The position numbers were made by a program, and so were the translations under genes. Shown here in pieces: positions 1 to 11,200 of a stretch of 64,000 nt of DNA. Position 1 is the stretch's first letter. Every line of letters begins with the position of its first letter. The notes below the pieces were generated by a model. The model had not been told where the DNA came from, did no database searches, and saw nothing but the letters and a program-made list of their open reading frames with translations. Origin of the DNA: Ypsolopha sequella (taxonomy: Eukaryota > Arthropoda > Insecta > Lepidoptera > Ypsolophidae); contig OW203993.1 in the NCBI GenBank assembly GCA_934047225.1, positions 30,208,069-30,272,068 of the forward strand, in the 5' to 3' direction.

Positions 1-960
1 AAGCTATAACGCGACCAAATTACAAAGGATTGCCAATGTTGTCACTTAAGAAAAGTAACAGTACATTATAATTTGGTGACTTGGACAGGAGTCATTAGGA
101 GTCGAAATGAAGTTTTGGGTAGTACGTTTTGACGGCACCAAGACTTTGTCTATTGGTTTATTTGTCTGAGGACTACATGTAGGTAGAGTCCCCACCATCA
201 CTGAAGTCCTATGGATTAAGGCATTTTGGTTCATATCCCAGAGACAATAAAGACTTTCACGCAGGACTTCAGTGGTGGCGCGGACCCTACTATACCTAGG
301 GTACGTTTCGAAACGTGTGATTATCACTCGGAGCGCTGCGAATTTTACACTGCAGCGTTCAAAAAACGACCCGGGTGAAACCGAGGACAAACGAACTGTT
401 ACTTGACAGTTGCGCTAAGTGTTTTGAAACGCTTTCGAGAAATGTAAATATCGCACTGACAAGCTGACAAGTGCGATTTCTAACTCTGTCTGGGTACCGT
501 TAAAATTCGCCTGACAGTTGTCATTTTGGAGTTTTCTCGGGATTCGGACAAATTTTGAAAATATAATTCAAAATTTTCATACGAATACGGTGAAAATTTT
601 TCGAAACTGCTCCGTCGGGATTATGGCTTGCAAATGCAAAGGTTGCAATGCCATCCATATTAAGAGCAATAGGTATCGGTTCAATTCCTTGTTTATTAGG
701 TACCTTACTTTATTTATTTATTTTGATTTGAGGTTATGTATTTACTTGACGTGTGTTACTCCAGACCGTTTCAAAACGCTTTTCTCATGGGAATCACTCG
801 CAAAGCGTTTCAAAACCAGATCTTTCTTTCTCTTTCTAGTATATAGCTCTCTCTTTCTTAAAAACAAGTGAAATTTCGCACGAAGGTCACACGTTTTGAA
901 ACGTAGCCTATTGTATTCTATATATTAAATATATCTATATCTTAAATGTCTTCGCAAAAT
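1..960. other. No gene seen; cluster of GTTTTGAAACG palindrome motifs
   Basis: I find no convincing coding sequence here. The short open frames lack any recognisable motif. The motif GTTTTGAAACG or its complement occurs at about 421-431, 767-778, 806-816 and 892-902, with related forms at 300-315. Such inverted motif clusters are common near the ends of non-autonomous DNA transposons, but I could not define termini. Confidence 0.4.
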
Positions 961-973
961 TTTAAATATAAAA

Positions 974-1114
974 TGGTCTGATCGCATTCGGAACACAGAA
1001 ATGCTGCGCCGTGCTAAAGTTGGCGGCATTGAATCTTATATCATGCGACGGCAACTGCGCTGGTGTGGCCATGTCTCGCGCATGTCTAATGAGAGGCTGG
1101 CGAAGCGTGTCTTC
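974..1114 (+). pseudogene. LINE reverse transcriptase C-terminal region, 5' fragment
   Basis: Translation gives a block with [12 protein letters not shown], which is the conserved segment downstream of the reverse transcriptase domain in one large insect LINE group, followed by RLAKRVF. The reading continues after the insertion at 3808 with YSELREG, exactly the expected continuation of this family. The left end is truncated within the gene. It is a dead 5'-truncated copy, split by a later insertion that runs from about 1115 to 3807. Confidence 0.7.
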
Positions 1115-1818
1115 AAGGTAGCGTTCCGAAACCAAACCCCTATCATCGAGCAATTCTAGTCGGATGAGCAATACGTTTTGGAACCGGTCATAATGGAACA
1201 GTCTTCGGACTAACTTTGGTGAGATTCGGAACGGACATAGAGTAATATGTCAAAAGAAAAGTTTGGCGGGAAGAGGAAAATGTTTAAATGATGGATGAAA
1301 TTTTTATCTACGATATTTTTTATTTTTCGCTTAAAACAAGTTATTGGCGGAACTAATGTTCGGAGACACGTTTAAAGAAGCCAGATAAAACGGTTTTGAA
1401 TTAAATTGAGATTTTATCTACAGGTTTTATAATTATAGAGAAAGCTTGCTCATAATCAAGTTTCAGACTTGTAGGAAATAACAAAAAACAAACAAACAAA
1501 ATGTCGTTCTAGGCGAGAAAATATGAATAGTTCTCATCTGTGGATTGAGATGTGTTCAAACGTTTAATACTCTTCAGTTCATGTTTTGTAATTTTTGATA
1601 CCATGTAAACGTATAAAAATCATACGTCAAGAATCATGCTTTTGACAGGAGCAATATATTCCCGGCGATTTTCGTAGAGCAAAATATTGGTCGTGTCAGT
1701 AGAAAAAGTTTGCTCGGGTTTGATCGTTCCAAAACGATCTCATTTGTGGTTTTGGAACCAGCATTGAGCTACTTTTATCTGACAGATAGTAATATCTTCT
1801 AGTCTTGACATAATTCTT

Positions 1819-3762
1819 GCCTGGATTCCTGGCCATTCTGGGATTAAGGGTAATGAAATAGCTGATTCCTTAGCCAAAACAGCCACCACTCACGGGGAAA
1901 AAAATAATTTTAAAATATACTCCCATGACTTAATTCTCCTTCCAGTTCAATACATTTCTAAATCATGGAACAATTCTTGGAAATCCAGCAGCTCCATTAA
2001 AGGAAAACACCTATTCAACATCCAACCTTCAATAAAATTAAAACCATGGTTCTCTAAAATTAAGTTCAGTAAAAAAATCACCTCTATAATATCAAGGTTA
2101 CTGTTCACGCTAACAGCGTGACGGTATGCGCATTTCAGCGCATGCGCAGAAAGTAACTCGCGACAGAATCGAGTCGCGCGCTGAGCGCTGCTCGCTCGCC
2201 CTGTTCGGCTCGCGCCGCCAACCGAGGCGCACGTCTGCGCGCGCGCGCAGCCGACTGTTTCGCCGCAACCGTCGACCTAACGATACGTGTGTGCATACAT
2301 TCGCGCCGCCAGCCCAAATAATATCGCGTACCTACCATTTAGGTTGTGAAAGTGTTGTGTTCACAGTATATATACCAGTGTAGTGTTCACGTTACACCAA
2401 GACATTGCACATTCCTGACCAAAACGCCAGCTTCATCAGCCCAACAAGAAGGCTCAGCCCGTCAGCGCATTCGTCGGCTCGCCCACAACATTCAGATCAA
2501 AGGTCAGTCAGTTTACCCACAAATTTCCAATCAATACCTACTCAAATCCCATCAGCTCTGCACTCCTGTAGCCAGCGGTTACATTTTGGCCCTTCGAACC
2601 GTTAGAACCAGCCCCCCTCTATTTACTACAGTCCATTTTCAATCCAAGAAAAATTTTGGTCCGTCGAGCGGAAAATTTTTGGTTTATATCACCCCCCGCC
2701 TCCCCCCCGCCGGCCCGTAACTTTGTTTGAACCAGCCCCCGTCGATTTACAGTCCATTTTCACCCGGTTAAATATTTTGCCCCCTTTCCCGGCAAAAAAT
2801 ATTTTGTGGTCTCGAATACCTATTGCGGGTAGGTAATTAGAACCGCCGCCGCCTAGAACATTCCATTTATCTGTGTAGAACCGGCAACCCCCGCCCCCCG
2901 CAAAGAATAAACTCACGTTCATCCCGTTTGTTATTATTATTCAGCTCAGATAATATAATTATATCCATTCAGCCCAATTGTTTATTACAGTCCACTATAC
3001 TTCTTTATTAAACCCAAATTTTACGAGATTTTGCGAGATATTTTTTTTTTTTTCCGGTGCGAGTATAGATTTGCCTTTGTTACGTGTAATTACGTATCTA
3101 CATTACATATATACATACGTATTACGTATGTATATATGTTTAGGTCATTGTTGCTCTCCGGCCCACCTTGCAAGAATAAGGATTCAGGACCACTCCCTTT
3201 GTGAATGTGGAATTGAAGATGGTACAATTGAACATATTTTATTTAACTGTCCCATAAATAACTCTCCTTCTTTATTAGACCTTTTAATTATTAACAAAGT
3301 AAACCTTCCAACTAGTCCTTCATATATCCTTTCCTTTTCTGATAAAGACGCCACTAGAGCATTAGCCTCATTCTTAGTCCTCAACAAAATCACACTGTAG
3401 CTAAATAGACCACTATAATCCATTACAGATGTCATCCAACCCTTCTTATTTATCTAACTGTATAATTAAAACAGGTATACCTTCATACTAGTAATATTCT
3501 TTTGTAAGTTTATTCTTCCACTATGTATCTAACTTCACCATACGAAGCCAACTTTTATTTTACTCATCTTCATACGTATATTACATTTCCATCGATCGAT
3601 ATTTATATTTATTATAAATTTATTTCTCTCAAGAGGTAATAACTCGTCACTTCCTTCTTCTTATTATACATTATACTTTTCTTTTAATATCACTTGACGC
3701 TGGCAAAACTGACCTTTAAAAAAGGAGTCCGTACTTGCCATAAAAAAAAAAAAAAAAAAAAA
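1819..3762 (+). pseudogene. Jockey-like LINE 3' end (RNase H and zinc-knuckle region), interrupted
   Basis: From 1819 the translation reads WIPGHSGIKGNEIADSLAK, the hallmark RNase H end of Jockey/I-type non-LTR retrotransposons. The same protein resumes at about 3144 with CSPAHLARIRI and the cysteine motif LCECG...HILFNCP typical of the extreme C terminus. An insertion of about 1.04 kb separates the two parts. The 3' UTR ends in a run of 21 A at 3742-3762, which marks the end of the retrotransposed copy. No reverse transcriptase region is present, so it is strongly 5'-truncated. Confidence 0.7.
2101..3143. mobile_element. 1.04-kb insertion, possibly a solo LTR
   Basis: The Jockey-like reading frame is continuous if about 2101-3143 is removed. 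The insert has a GC-rich first third, a TATATA-like stretch near 2366, a C-run-rich section near 2680-2900, and an AATAAA signal near 2906. It begins CTGTTCACGC and has no coding sequence. Promoter-like then polyadenylation-like order suggests a solo LTR, but I cannot identify a clear TG...CA boundary or a target duplication. It could instead be a non-autonomous DNA element. Confidence 0.3.
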
Positions 3763-3826
3763 TCTTCTACTTCCTCGGACAACCTAAGGTGTTTCGGAAC
3801 GCTACCCTACTCGGAGCTCCGAGAAG

Positions 3827-4672
3827 CAGTGTGACCATTTGTGGCAGATTTCTGCCGTTTTGGCAGATTTCGCTCTTAAATTTTGTCTGTGGCAGATCAT
3901 GCTGACGATTTACAAAAGAGGCAGATTTTGGCAGATTTAAAAGATTCCAAGAAAATTCACATTACCTAATTTGATTTACAAAGATTTTGCGTCTACTTTA
4001 AACGTTGCAAAGAATTTTCCCAACATAGTAGACGAAAACAACATTCAAAAAGTTGATGACGAACTTCGACAATTAAATTTGATAAGAGTGTAAGACTTAT
4101 TAGAATCAGGTGGAAGTAGCACCACCAGCACAATTTTGAGTGTAGACAAATTTTGGGGAGCGATAGGAAAAATCAAGGAAGCGAATGGGGCTACAAAATA
4201 CCCAAATATTACTAATTTCACCAAAGCTTTATTTTGTTTGCCCATGTCCAACGCTTCGTGCGAGATAATATTCTCTCAAGTGAATTTAAATAAGACAAAA
4301 ATAAGGAATAGGTTCCTAAACCAACATGTTTCAGCTTTAATTAAAACAAAAGAGGGGATTAAGGAACACGGAGACTGTGTCTTCTTTAAACCAATTTAAA
4401 ACAAGATCAAAAAGATTTCTTCAAAATCTTTGTAGGTGCTACACGGAAAAAGAAGATGAAATTTTGGAAGCAAATGTTGACACGTTGAGTAAATGTTACT
4501 TACAGGCACAATTTATAAGAAAATTGTTAAATAATTCCATTGAATTCGTGTCTATTTTGTTCCGTTTCCATGAAGGCATATTTCTGGCATTTTTGGCACC
4601 AAGTGTGGCAGGTTTTGGCAGATTTCTTGCCCACTCTGTGGCAGATTCAGCATTTATGAGATGGTCACACTG
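3827..4672 (+). mobile_element. hAT transposon remnant, 846 bp, TSD CCGAGAAG
   Basis: The ends are CAGTGTGACCAT and its exact complement. The 8-bp sequence CCGAGAAG flanks both sides (3819-3826 and 4673-4680). An 8-bp duplication with a CAG-type terminus is diagnostic of hAT elements. Internal GGCAGATTT motifs are repeated near both ends in the same orientation. The coding sequence left is only the C-terminal dimerisation region of the transposase, so this is an internally deleted, non-autonomous copy. Confidence 0.9.
4136..4399 (+). pseudogene. hAT transposase C-terminal dimerisation domain fragment
   Basis: The 87-residue frame contains FCLPMSNASCEIIFSQVNL, the conserved hATC motif (LPxSNAxxERxFS type), followed by KTKIRNRF and a KTKEG segment. 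The catalytic RNase H-like core and the BED zinc finger are missing. A full hAT transposase is normally around 600 residues, so this is a remnant. It lies wholly inside the TIR-bounded element at 3827-4672. Confidence 0.8.
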
Positions 4673-4680
4673 CCGAGAAG

Positions 4681-5078
4681 GCAAGTGCAAACAGGAGGCC
4701 AGTTTCTTCGTTTCAAGGACGTGTTGAAGAGACATATGAAGAGTTGCGATATAATATACCCCATGAGACCTGGGAGGAACACGCAGCTCAAAGACCAGAG
4801 TGGAGACATCTTGTGCAAACAAATGTTTTTAGCTTTGAAGCACAAAGACGAGCAGATCTCGACTCCAAGCGTGACCAACTCAAGGCCCGACCACCTGTGG
4901 CTATTGACTACAACTACGAGAATGGAACACTCAAATGTGGTATATGCGGACGAACATTTAAAGCCAAGATTGGTTACGTCAGCCACATTCGGGCACACCA
5001 GCGAAGCCCATCACACCCTCACCAATAGTAGTCGCCGTAGCCGTGTCGGCTTGGAGACCATCATTGGATTAGATTAGA
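4681..5078 (+). pseudogene. LINE C-terminal region with C2H2 zinc finger, frameshifted
   Basis: Continuing the LINE fragment of 974-1114, the sequence at 4681 onward encodes GGQFLRFKDVLKRHMK and, in another frame, WEEHAAQRPEWRHLV and a final CGICGRTFKAKIGYVSHIRAH, a C2H2 finger. This order is that of the C-terminal tail of the same LINE lineage. The switch of frame near 4745 shows a frameshift. The 3' UTR follows to about 5100 with no poly(A) that I can define. Confidence 0.75.
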
Positions 5079-5316
5079 TAGACATGGCCGGGCCGGATAA
5101 TTTGTTTGTTTTATTTGCTCAGTGGTACATACCTACTCTTTGCTTTGGGTCAAAGTGTTCCGTGCTTTGTTTGGGTTAATTTTCATTGGAATCATTTCAC
5201 TGAGCAAAGGAGCTAACTTTCGTTTTCGTTTCTTCTGGCTCTGGCTGGTGGAAGGGTGGTCGGTAGATGTAGTTGGTTAACTGAATAAGTGGTATTTTGT
5301 TTTTTTTGGCAGGGGT

Positions 5317-6257
5317 TGGGGTGTAGAAAAGGGGGCACTATGGGAATTGGGAACCCTTATCGACACTCATACCTATTTAGGCAGGTCGTTAGGGGAATTC
5401 GGGAATTGTCGTGTTTTTTCATTCAATTCATTACCTACTGATCTCACATTTGATGGTTTGTCTGGACATTACTTTCGCACATTGATAGCAAATTGTGGCC
5501 ATGGAATTTGTGTCTGGTTACATATTTTTGCAGATGGAAACAGGTACTTTTAATACAGGTGCAGATAAATGAAATCTCATATAGGTACATAGGTTATGTA
5601 CCTACTCTTCGGTCTCATCTCAATGATACTTATCCAGTTTGATTGGTATTGAACTAGAAGCAGAAGCATTGTTTTTTGAGGTTTCTATCAGATAACTTAC
5701 CTACACGGGAAAAAACACATCATAATACTATGTTTTATAGCTACATAAATACACTCTATGTGACCATGATCAGAAAAGTGGTGTTCAATTTGTCTCTCAT
5801 TAACTGCCATCCTCATACTTTTAGAATACTTACCATTGGTTAATATTATCAGTTTTCAATCACAATAAGGTATCAACTTAGTGAAATTGACATGCTAATG
5901 ACTGCAGATTTTTGCATGCTTAGGTGTTTTCAGTCTGGCCATTAGCATCTCAGTTTGGAAGTTGTTATCACTTTATGGTTGCAAAAGGATAATATTACAT
6001 TAAAATGTAAGTAATGTAAGTATCGCGCCCCCTTATCGACATTCCGACCATCGTATCTCATTATATTATCCCATAACCAGTGAGCCAATAGCAGGAAGTA
6101 CCTAGGAAAAAGGTACAAAAATATTAAGTGGATATTATTCAGCATGTGTAGATTTGTTAATTTAAACTTTAACATCACGGAAGTTGATTGGTCACTGTCA
6201 ATAGGGGGGCACTAGCAATAAGGGGGCACAATCCTGGTGACCCCTATCTACACCCCA
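5317..6257. mobile_element. Non-autonomous TIR element of about 940 bp
   Basis: The left end TGGGGTGTAGA is the exact complement of TCTACACCCCA at 6247-6257. Similarity extends imperfectly inward over about 40 bp (stretches of GGGGGCAC and CCCCCTTAT on both sides), and a CCCTTATCGACA motif occurs near both ends (about 5358 and 6028). The interior has no coding sequence. I could not define a target duplication, so the exact limits are uncertain. Confidence 0.45.
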
Positions 6258-6596
6258 CCAATAAAACATTAAAAAAAATTAAATTCTTTTGGGTCAGAGT
6301 ATTGAAAGTTGTTGAAAATTCTCAAAGCTGTTATTTTGTATCATTCGTTGTATGGTCAACGGCATAGACAATGCACATTTTGTGATTCACATTTGTATTG
6401 ATTTGATGTAGCACTAATTAACTTATTTGTCAGGACTACACTTAATTTAAGTGTTCTGTCTTTATCTTTCTGTATTGAAAAGACAGACAGGACGCTTAAA
6501 ATAAGGTCAGTCCTGTCCAATAAGTTAAGTCGTGTTGCACCGAATCAATAACACTGTCACATTTTCTTGCTTCCAATCTGGTTCTGATAAATAAAG

Positions 6597-7214
6597 CCAT
6601 CTCTATAGTCACTCCCACACACAGCAGCAGCGGCTTCGGTCACCCACAAGGCCCTGCCCATCTCTATAGTCACTCCCACACACAGCAGCAGCGGCTTCGG
6701 TCATCCACAAGGCCCTGCCCATGGGACACACGCTTCGGTCACCCACAAGGCCCTGCCCATGGGACACACCCTTCGGTCACCCACAAGGCCCAGCCCATGG
6801 GACACACACTTCGGTCACCCACAAGGCCCTGCCCATGGGACACACACTTCGGTCACCCACAAGGCCCTGCCCATGGGACACACACTTCGGTCACCCACAA
6901 GGCCCTGCCCATGGGACACACGCTTCGGTCACCCACAAGGCCCTGCCCATGGGACACACACTTCGGTCACCCACAAGGCCCTGCCCATGGGACACACACT
7001 TCGGTCACCCACAAGGCCCTGCCCATGGGACACACACTTCGGTCACCCACAAGGCCCTGCCCATGGGACACACACTTCGGTCACCCACAAGGCCCTGCCC
7101 ATGGGACACACACTTCGGTCACCCACAAGGCCCTGCCCATGGGACACACACTTCGGTCACCCACAAGGCCCTGCCCATGGGACACACACTTCGGTCACCC
7201 ACAAGGCCCTGCCC
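6597..7214. repeat. Satellite: two 61-bp units then thirteen 38-bp units
   Basis: Two 61-bp units begin at 6597 and 6658. From 6721 the block ATGGGACACACGCTTCGG recurs every 38 bp (6721, 6759, 6797 and on to 7177), nearly identical each time, and a truncated fourteenth unit begins at 7215. The 61-bp unit shares its last part with the 38-bp unit. All three plus-strand frames stay open because 38 is not a multiple of three and no unit has a stop. The open frames are therefore a by-product of the repeat, not genes. Confidence 0.95.
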
Positions 7215-7929
7215 ATGGGACACACACTATCCTATCAAGTATTGTCAGAAAGTCTACATTACAACGCTTGCTTTGTGCCAATGCATGCTTCAAGAAATAA
7301 TAATAATGATGATGATAATAATAATAAACACTTTATTGCACACAAAAACACAGATAAATACAGGGCAAAGGCAGACTTATTTCTGAAAGCAATTTCTTCC
7401 AGTCAACCATAAATGACAGAGATGAAGAAACATTATAGGTATGTTATTGAAATTTAAAATAAGTGCATAAAGAGTGATATAAATATGTACCTATGTAACT
7501 TTAATAAATATACCTAATAGTGAACATACACTACTAACCTAAAAGTATACCTAACGGTCTTAAAACTAAACAAAGAGTAGGTACTAAAATAATGTATATG
7601 TCGTAGGATGATTTGATAAATCAATTCTTCGCGAAAATTCTAGGGGTTTTGCGAAAACGCGGATAATTAGACATAGGCGAAAAATTATCAAATCGTACTG
7701 GACAAAGTCAGGATTTTTGCGAAAATACTCGTCGTTCTAGTAAGATTTGATGTGCTCAACACTGATCGGCTACAATTTTGCTGGCTGACTTCTGATTGGT
7801 TCCTAGTTTGCCGATGATGAACTTCAAGTATTGTATCATAGAGTTATGAAGGTTTAGAATAGGTGAGAAAGGAAAATCACTAAATTGATTTTTATAAACT
7901 TTTTATTGAAAATTTTAGTATTTAAGTAT
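7215..7929. other. No gene seen; reversed LINE-like tail and short hairpin
   Basis: At 7297-7340 a run of AAT/GAT trinucleotides is followed by AAACACTTTATTGCACAC. Complemented, this reads as an AATAAAGTGTTT tail with a microsatellite, a usual LINE 3' end. Near 7611-7695 the motif GATTTGATAA and its complement TTATCAAATC bracket a small hairpin. Nothing coding was recognised. Confidence 0.4.
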
Positions 7930-8222
7930 TTTAGGGTTTTAGGCTGGCTCAGGGATTTGCACACACAGAAACAACGAGTTCACAGACTGAATGTTTAATT
8001 AATGAATTAAACTTATTATAAACAGCAAAAGTTAAGTAAGTATAAATAATTAAAATCAGTCACAAATGATAACGTGATGGTAAGCGTCGCACACGAGCTG
8101 ACAATCTCCCAGAAGGCCTCTCAAGCTCGGGGCCCAGCCGAACCACGTCATTGGTCGCAGCCGATGACGTAGGTTCAGCTTGTCCCTCATTGGTAGGCCT
8201 TCGGGTCGTTCCGTTTCTCACA
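7930..8222 (-). repeat. Gypsy A 3' LTR
   Basis: This is the left copy of the direct repeat, 293 bp, and the downstream LTR in element orientation. On the minus strand it starts TGTGAGAAACGG and ends CCCTAAA. It carries a 4-bp AGTA insertion relative to the other LTR. The pol reading frame ends inside it, at 8060. Confidence 0.9.
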
Positions 8223-11200
8223 CACTCCCCCTCTAGGCCAGGCTGGCGACCTCGCGCCTGGTCTAGGACCTCACCCTTCGCATTGAGTGTACGCGGTCTC
8301 CCCCTTTTCCGTATCGGGTTTACCGGAGCTGTAACACCTTCTCTCCCATAATAAGGTGTCATGTCACTTACATGGTACTTACCCAAAATCACGCCAGGAC
8401 TATCAGGACGGCAGATTAGATATGTAGTAGGGCTTACCTTAGAGTGTATTCTATAAGGACCGTCTCGGCGCGGAGCCATTTTGGTAGTGAATCCTTTCTG
8501 GGCATTACTTAAAAGGTGTGTCGTGACTAGTACCAGGTCACCTGTCTCATATTGTGGGGAGATTCTTCTTCCAGAGTCGGCATCGATTTTGGATCGATCC
8601 TGCAACTTTTCGACCCTTTCTCGAACATCTGTTAAAGAAACAAGAAATTTTTGCAAGTATGGGGTTATTTGTGGTACAAAATTATCTTTCTCCAGGACGG
8701 CTCGTATATCGTGTCTCACGTCCAGTGGAAATCTCATCTCCCGAGCGAAAGTCAAGTACGCGGGAGAGTGTCCAGTTGATTTGCATACCGCGTTGTTCAT
8801 CGAGAATCGTACTGTAGGTACGTGAATTGGCCAAGACGAATGATGTGTTCCAACCAGTTGAGCTATCTTGAATTTCATGTCACGATTCTTTCGCTCTGCG
8901 GGGTTCGCCTCAGGGTGATAGAGCGGGATCAGATTCTGTTTAATGTTAAGGATATGCATCGTCTGTTGCATCACAGCAGAAATAAACTGCACTCCATTAT
9001 CTGATATGATTCTTCTACAGAGCCCATAACGAAGGAAGTATTCTTCGATGAGTTTTTTCGCGCATACTTTCGCCGTCGCTTCACGTAGTGCGTAGAGTTC
9101 CACCCATCTTGTCGCCGTGTCTTCTACCAGGAGGATCCATTTTTCACCGTTCACTCCCTCTGGCAAAGGACCAAATAAATCAAGGGCAAGTACCTCATTA
9201 CGTTGGTTCAATATTGGTGTTTGCAGTAAGCCAGGTGGTTTGTAATTCGCTGGCTTATATCGCTGGCAATCATCGCAAGTTTTCAGGTATTCGGCAACGT
9301 ATTTCTTCATGCCAGGAAAGAAATGATTTTGTAGTAGCTTTTGGTAAGTTCTTTCTATTCCAGGGTGTCCGGCGGTAGGCGCATCATGACACTCCTTAAC
9401 GACTTCGGATCTCAGGCTGACAGGCACATAGAGTTGGGGTTCATCACTCGCAGCATCTGGATCGTATCTGAAAATCACACCTTGATTCAGATGGTAACCT
9501 CTCTCTGTCCACCGGATATTGGCTAGTTCATCAGTACTCTCTAGGTCTTCTATGATTTTCCTACATTCAGGATCTTCAATTTGCGCTTCCCGGAGTTCTG
9601 TTGGGCTTCTTCTTGGTAAGTCGATTATTATAGAGCATATGCCACAGTTATCTTTATCTTCTTCTGAGCAGTTGGGGCGGCTCAGGGTGTCTGCTATAAC
9701 GTTGGCCTTTCCAGGGGTGTATTGAATGTCAATATCAAAGGCTTGAAGACGCATAGCCCATCTGACTAGTCTTCCGGAAGGTGATTTTAAGGTGAGCAGC
9801 CATTTCAGCGGCTGGTGGTCTGTACCAACAATAATAGGGTGTTCATCAATATATCCTCGGAATCGTTCTAAGGCCCATATTACGGCGAGGGCCTCTCGCT
9901 CGGTGGTACTGTAATTTCTCTCCGCCGGCGTAAGAAGGCGACTGGCGTATTCGATTGGTCTCTCGTTTCCAGGCTCCCCCTGCATTAAACAACCTCCTAG
10001 AGCCCAGCTGGATGAATCTGTTCTTACAATGAACGGCTGGTCATAGTTAGCTTGTCTCAGTATTGGAGCGGATGTGAGGAGATTTTTCAGCTTCTCAAAT
10101 GCCTTTGTTTGGTCTGGTCCCCATATCCATGGTTGTGTTTTCTTGGTTAGCTTAGTCAACGGCTGAGCGATATCTGAAAAATGTTGAATAAACTTTCTAA
10201 ACCAAGAGCAAGTTTGTAAAAATGTTCGAAGGTGCTTTAAACAGGTGGGGGGTTTCATGTGGAGTATTGCTGACACCTTTTCTTCATCAGGGGAAATGCC
10301 ATCCTTCGTAATAACGTGCCCAAGGTATTTTACTTCCTCCCGAGCAAAGAAACATTTCTTTCGGTTAGCCTGGAGGTTAAAAAGTCGGAGTCTGTCAAAA
10401 ACTAGTTGCAGATCTTTAAGATGGCTGCTGAAATTGCTGGATAGGACCAGTACGTCATCAAGATACGCCACTATTGTGACATTTTGCAACGAACTACCCG
10501 ATCGCAGCCTATCTATCAACCGTTGGAATGTTGCCGGGGCTGTTTTAAGCCCGAAAGGCATTCTCATGAAGCGGAACACTCCAAACGGTGTGGTAAACGC
10601 AGTTTTGTCTCTGTCGCTCTCTTTTACTTTGATTTGCCAGTACCCGGCCTTCAAATCAATGGTACTCATGATGCATCCACTTTTAGTGGCCTGGAGAAGG
10701 TCATCGATGAGCGGAAGTGGATAAGAATCAGACTTAGTAATCGCATTGACTTTTCTAAAATCGACACAAAATCTTACCCCATTATCCTTCTTTGGAACGA
10801 GGAGAGCTGGTGAACTCCAAGCACTCTCACACTCTTCGATTATACCTGCATCCAGCATCTCATCAAGCTCCGCCCGCATGATCTCCTTCTTGGCAGGGGT
10901 GAGGCGGTAGGGTGGCACTGCTACAGGGGGGTGGTCACCAGTGTCGATGTGATGTTCAGCGTATGGAGTTGGCTCGGCATGGGGCTGGAAAATATCTTCA
11001 TTCCTCTCCAAGAATGCTGCCAGGTCAGCCCGTTCCTCATCTTTCAGTGAAAGTGCCTCCTCACCTTCCCTTAAATTAGAAATAGAACACAAATGTACAT
11101 AACTGTAGTTCAAACAAATGGATGCAGGTTCATACTCGAGAGAGTAAGTTATGTTGTCCATACTCCATTTGTTGGTAGCAAAGTCTAGTTTCAAACCAGC

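Larger units (their letters stand above)
1115..3807. mobile_element. TIR-bounded insertion interrupting a LINE
   Basis: The left end reads AAGGTAGCGTTCCGAAAC and the right end, complemented, reads GGGTAGCGTTCCGAAACACC, giving inverted termini of about 16 bp. Removing 1115-3807 rejoins the LINE reading frame (RVF then YSELREG), so the boundaries are right to within a base or two. No clean target duplication is seen. The interior carries a Jockey-like LINE fragment with its own poly(A) tail, so the element served as a target. I cannot assign the superfamily from the TIR alone. Confidence 0.5.

Noticed and set aside
46..390. Minus-strand frame of 114 codons
   Set aside because: No motif, low-complexity composition and no splice or promoter context.
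2689..2922. Glycine-rich minus-strand frame
   Set aside because: It is produced by C-run-rich repetitive sequence in the insertion at 2101-3143.
6597..7214. Possible CRISPR array
   Set aside because: Units are contiguous with no variable spacers, and the sequence is eukaryotic.
6721..7412. Three overlapping open frames of 167-221 codons
   Set aside because: They are the same 38-bp repeat read in its three frames, with no codon bias and no domain.
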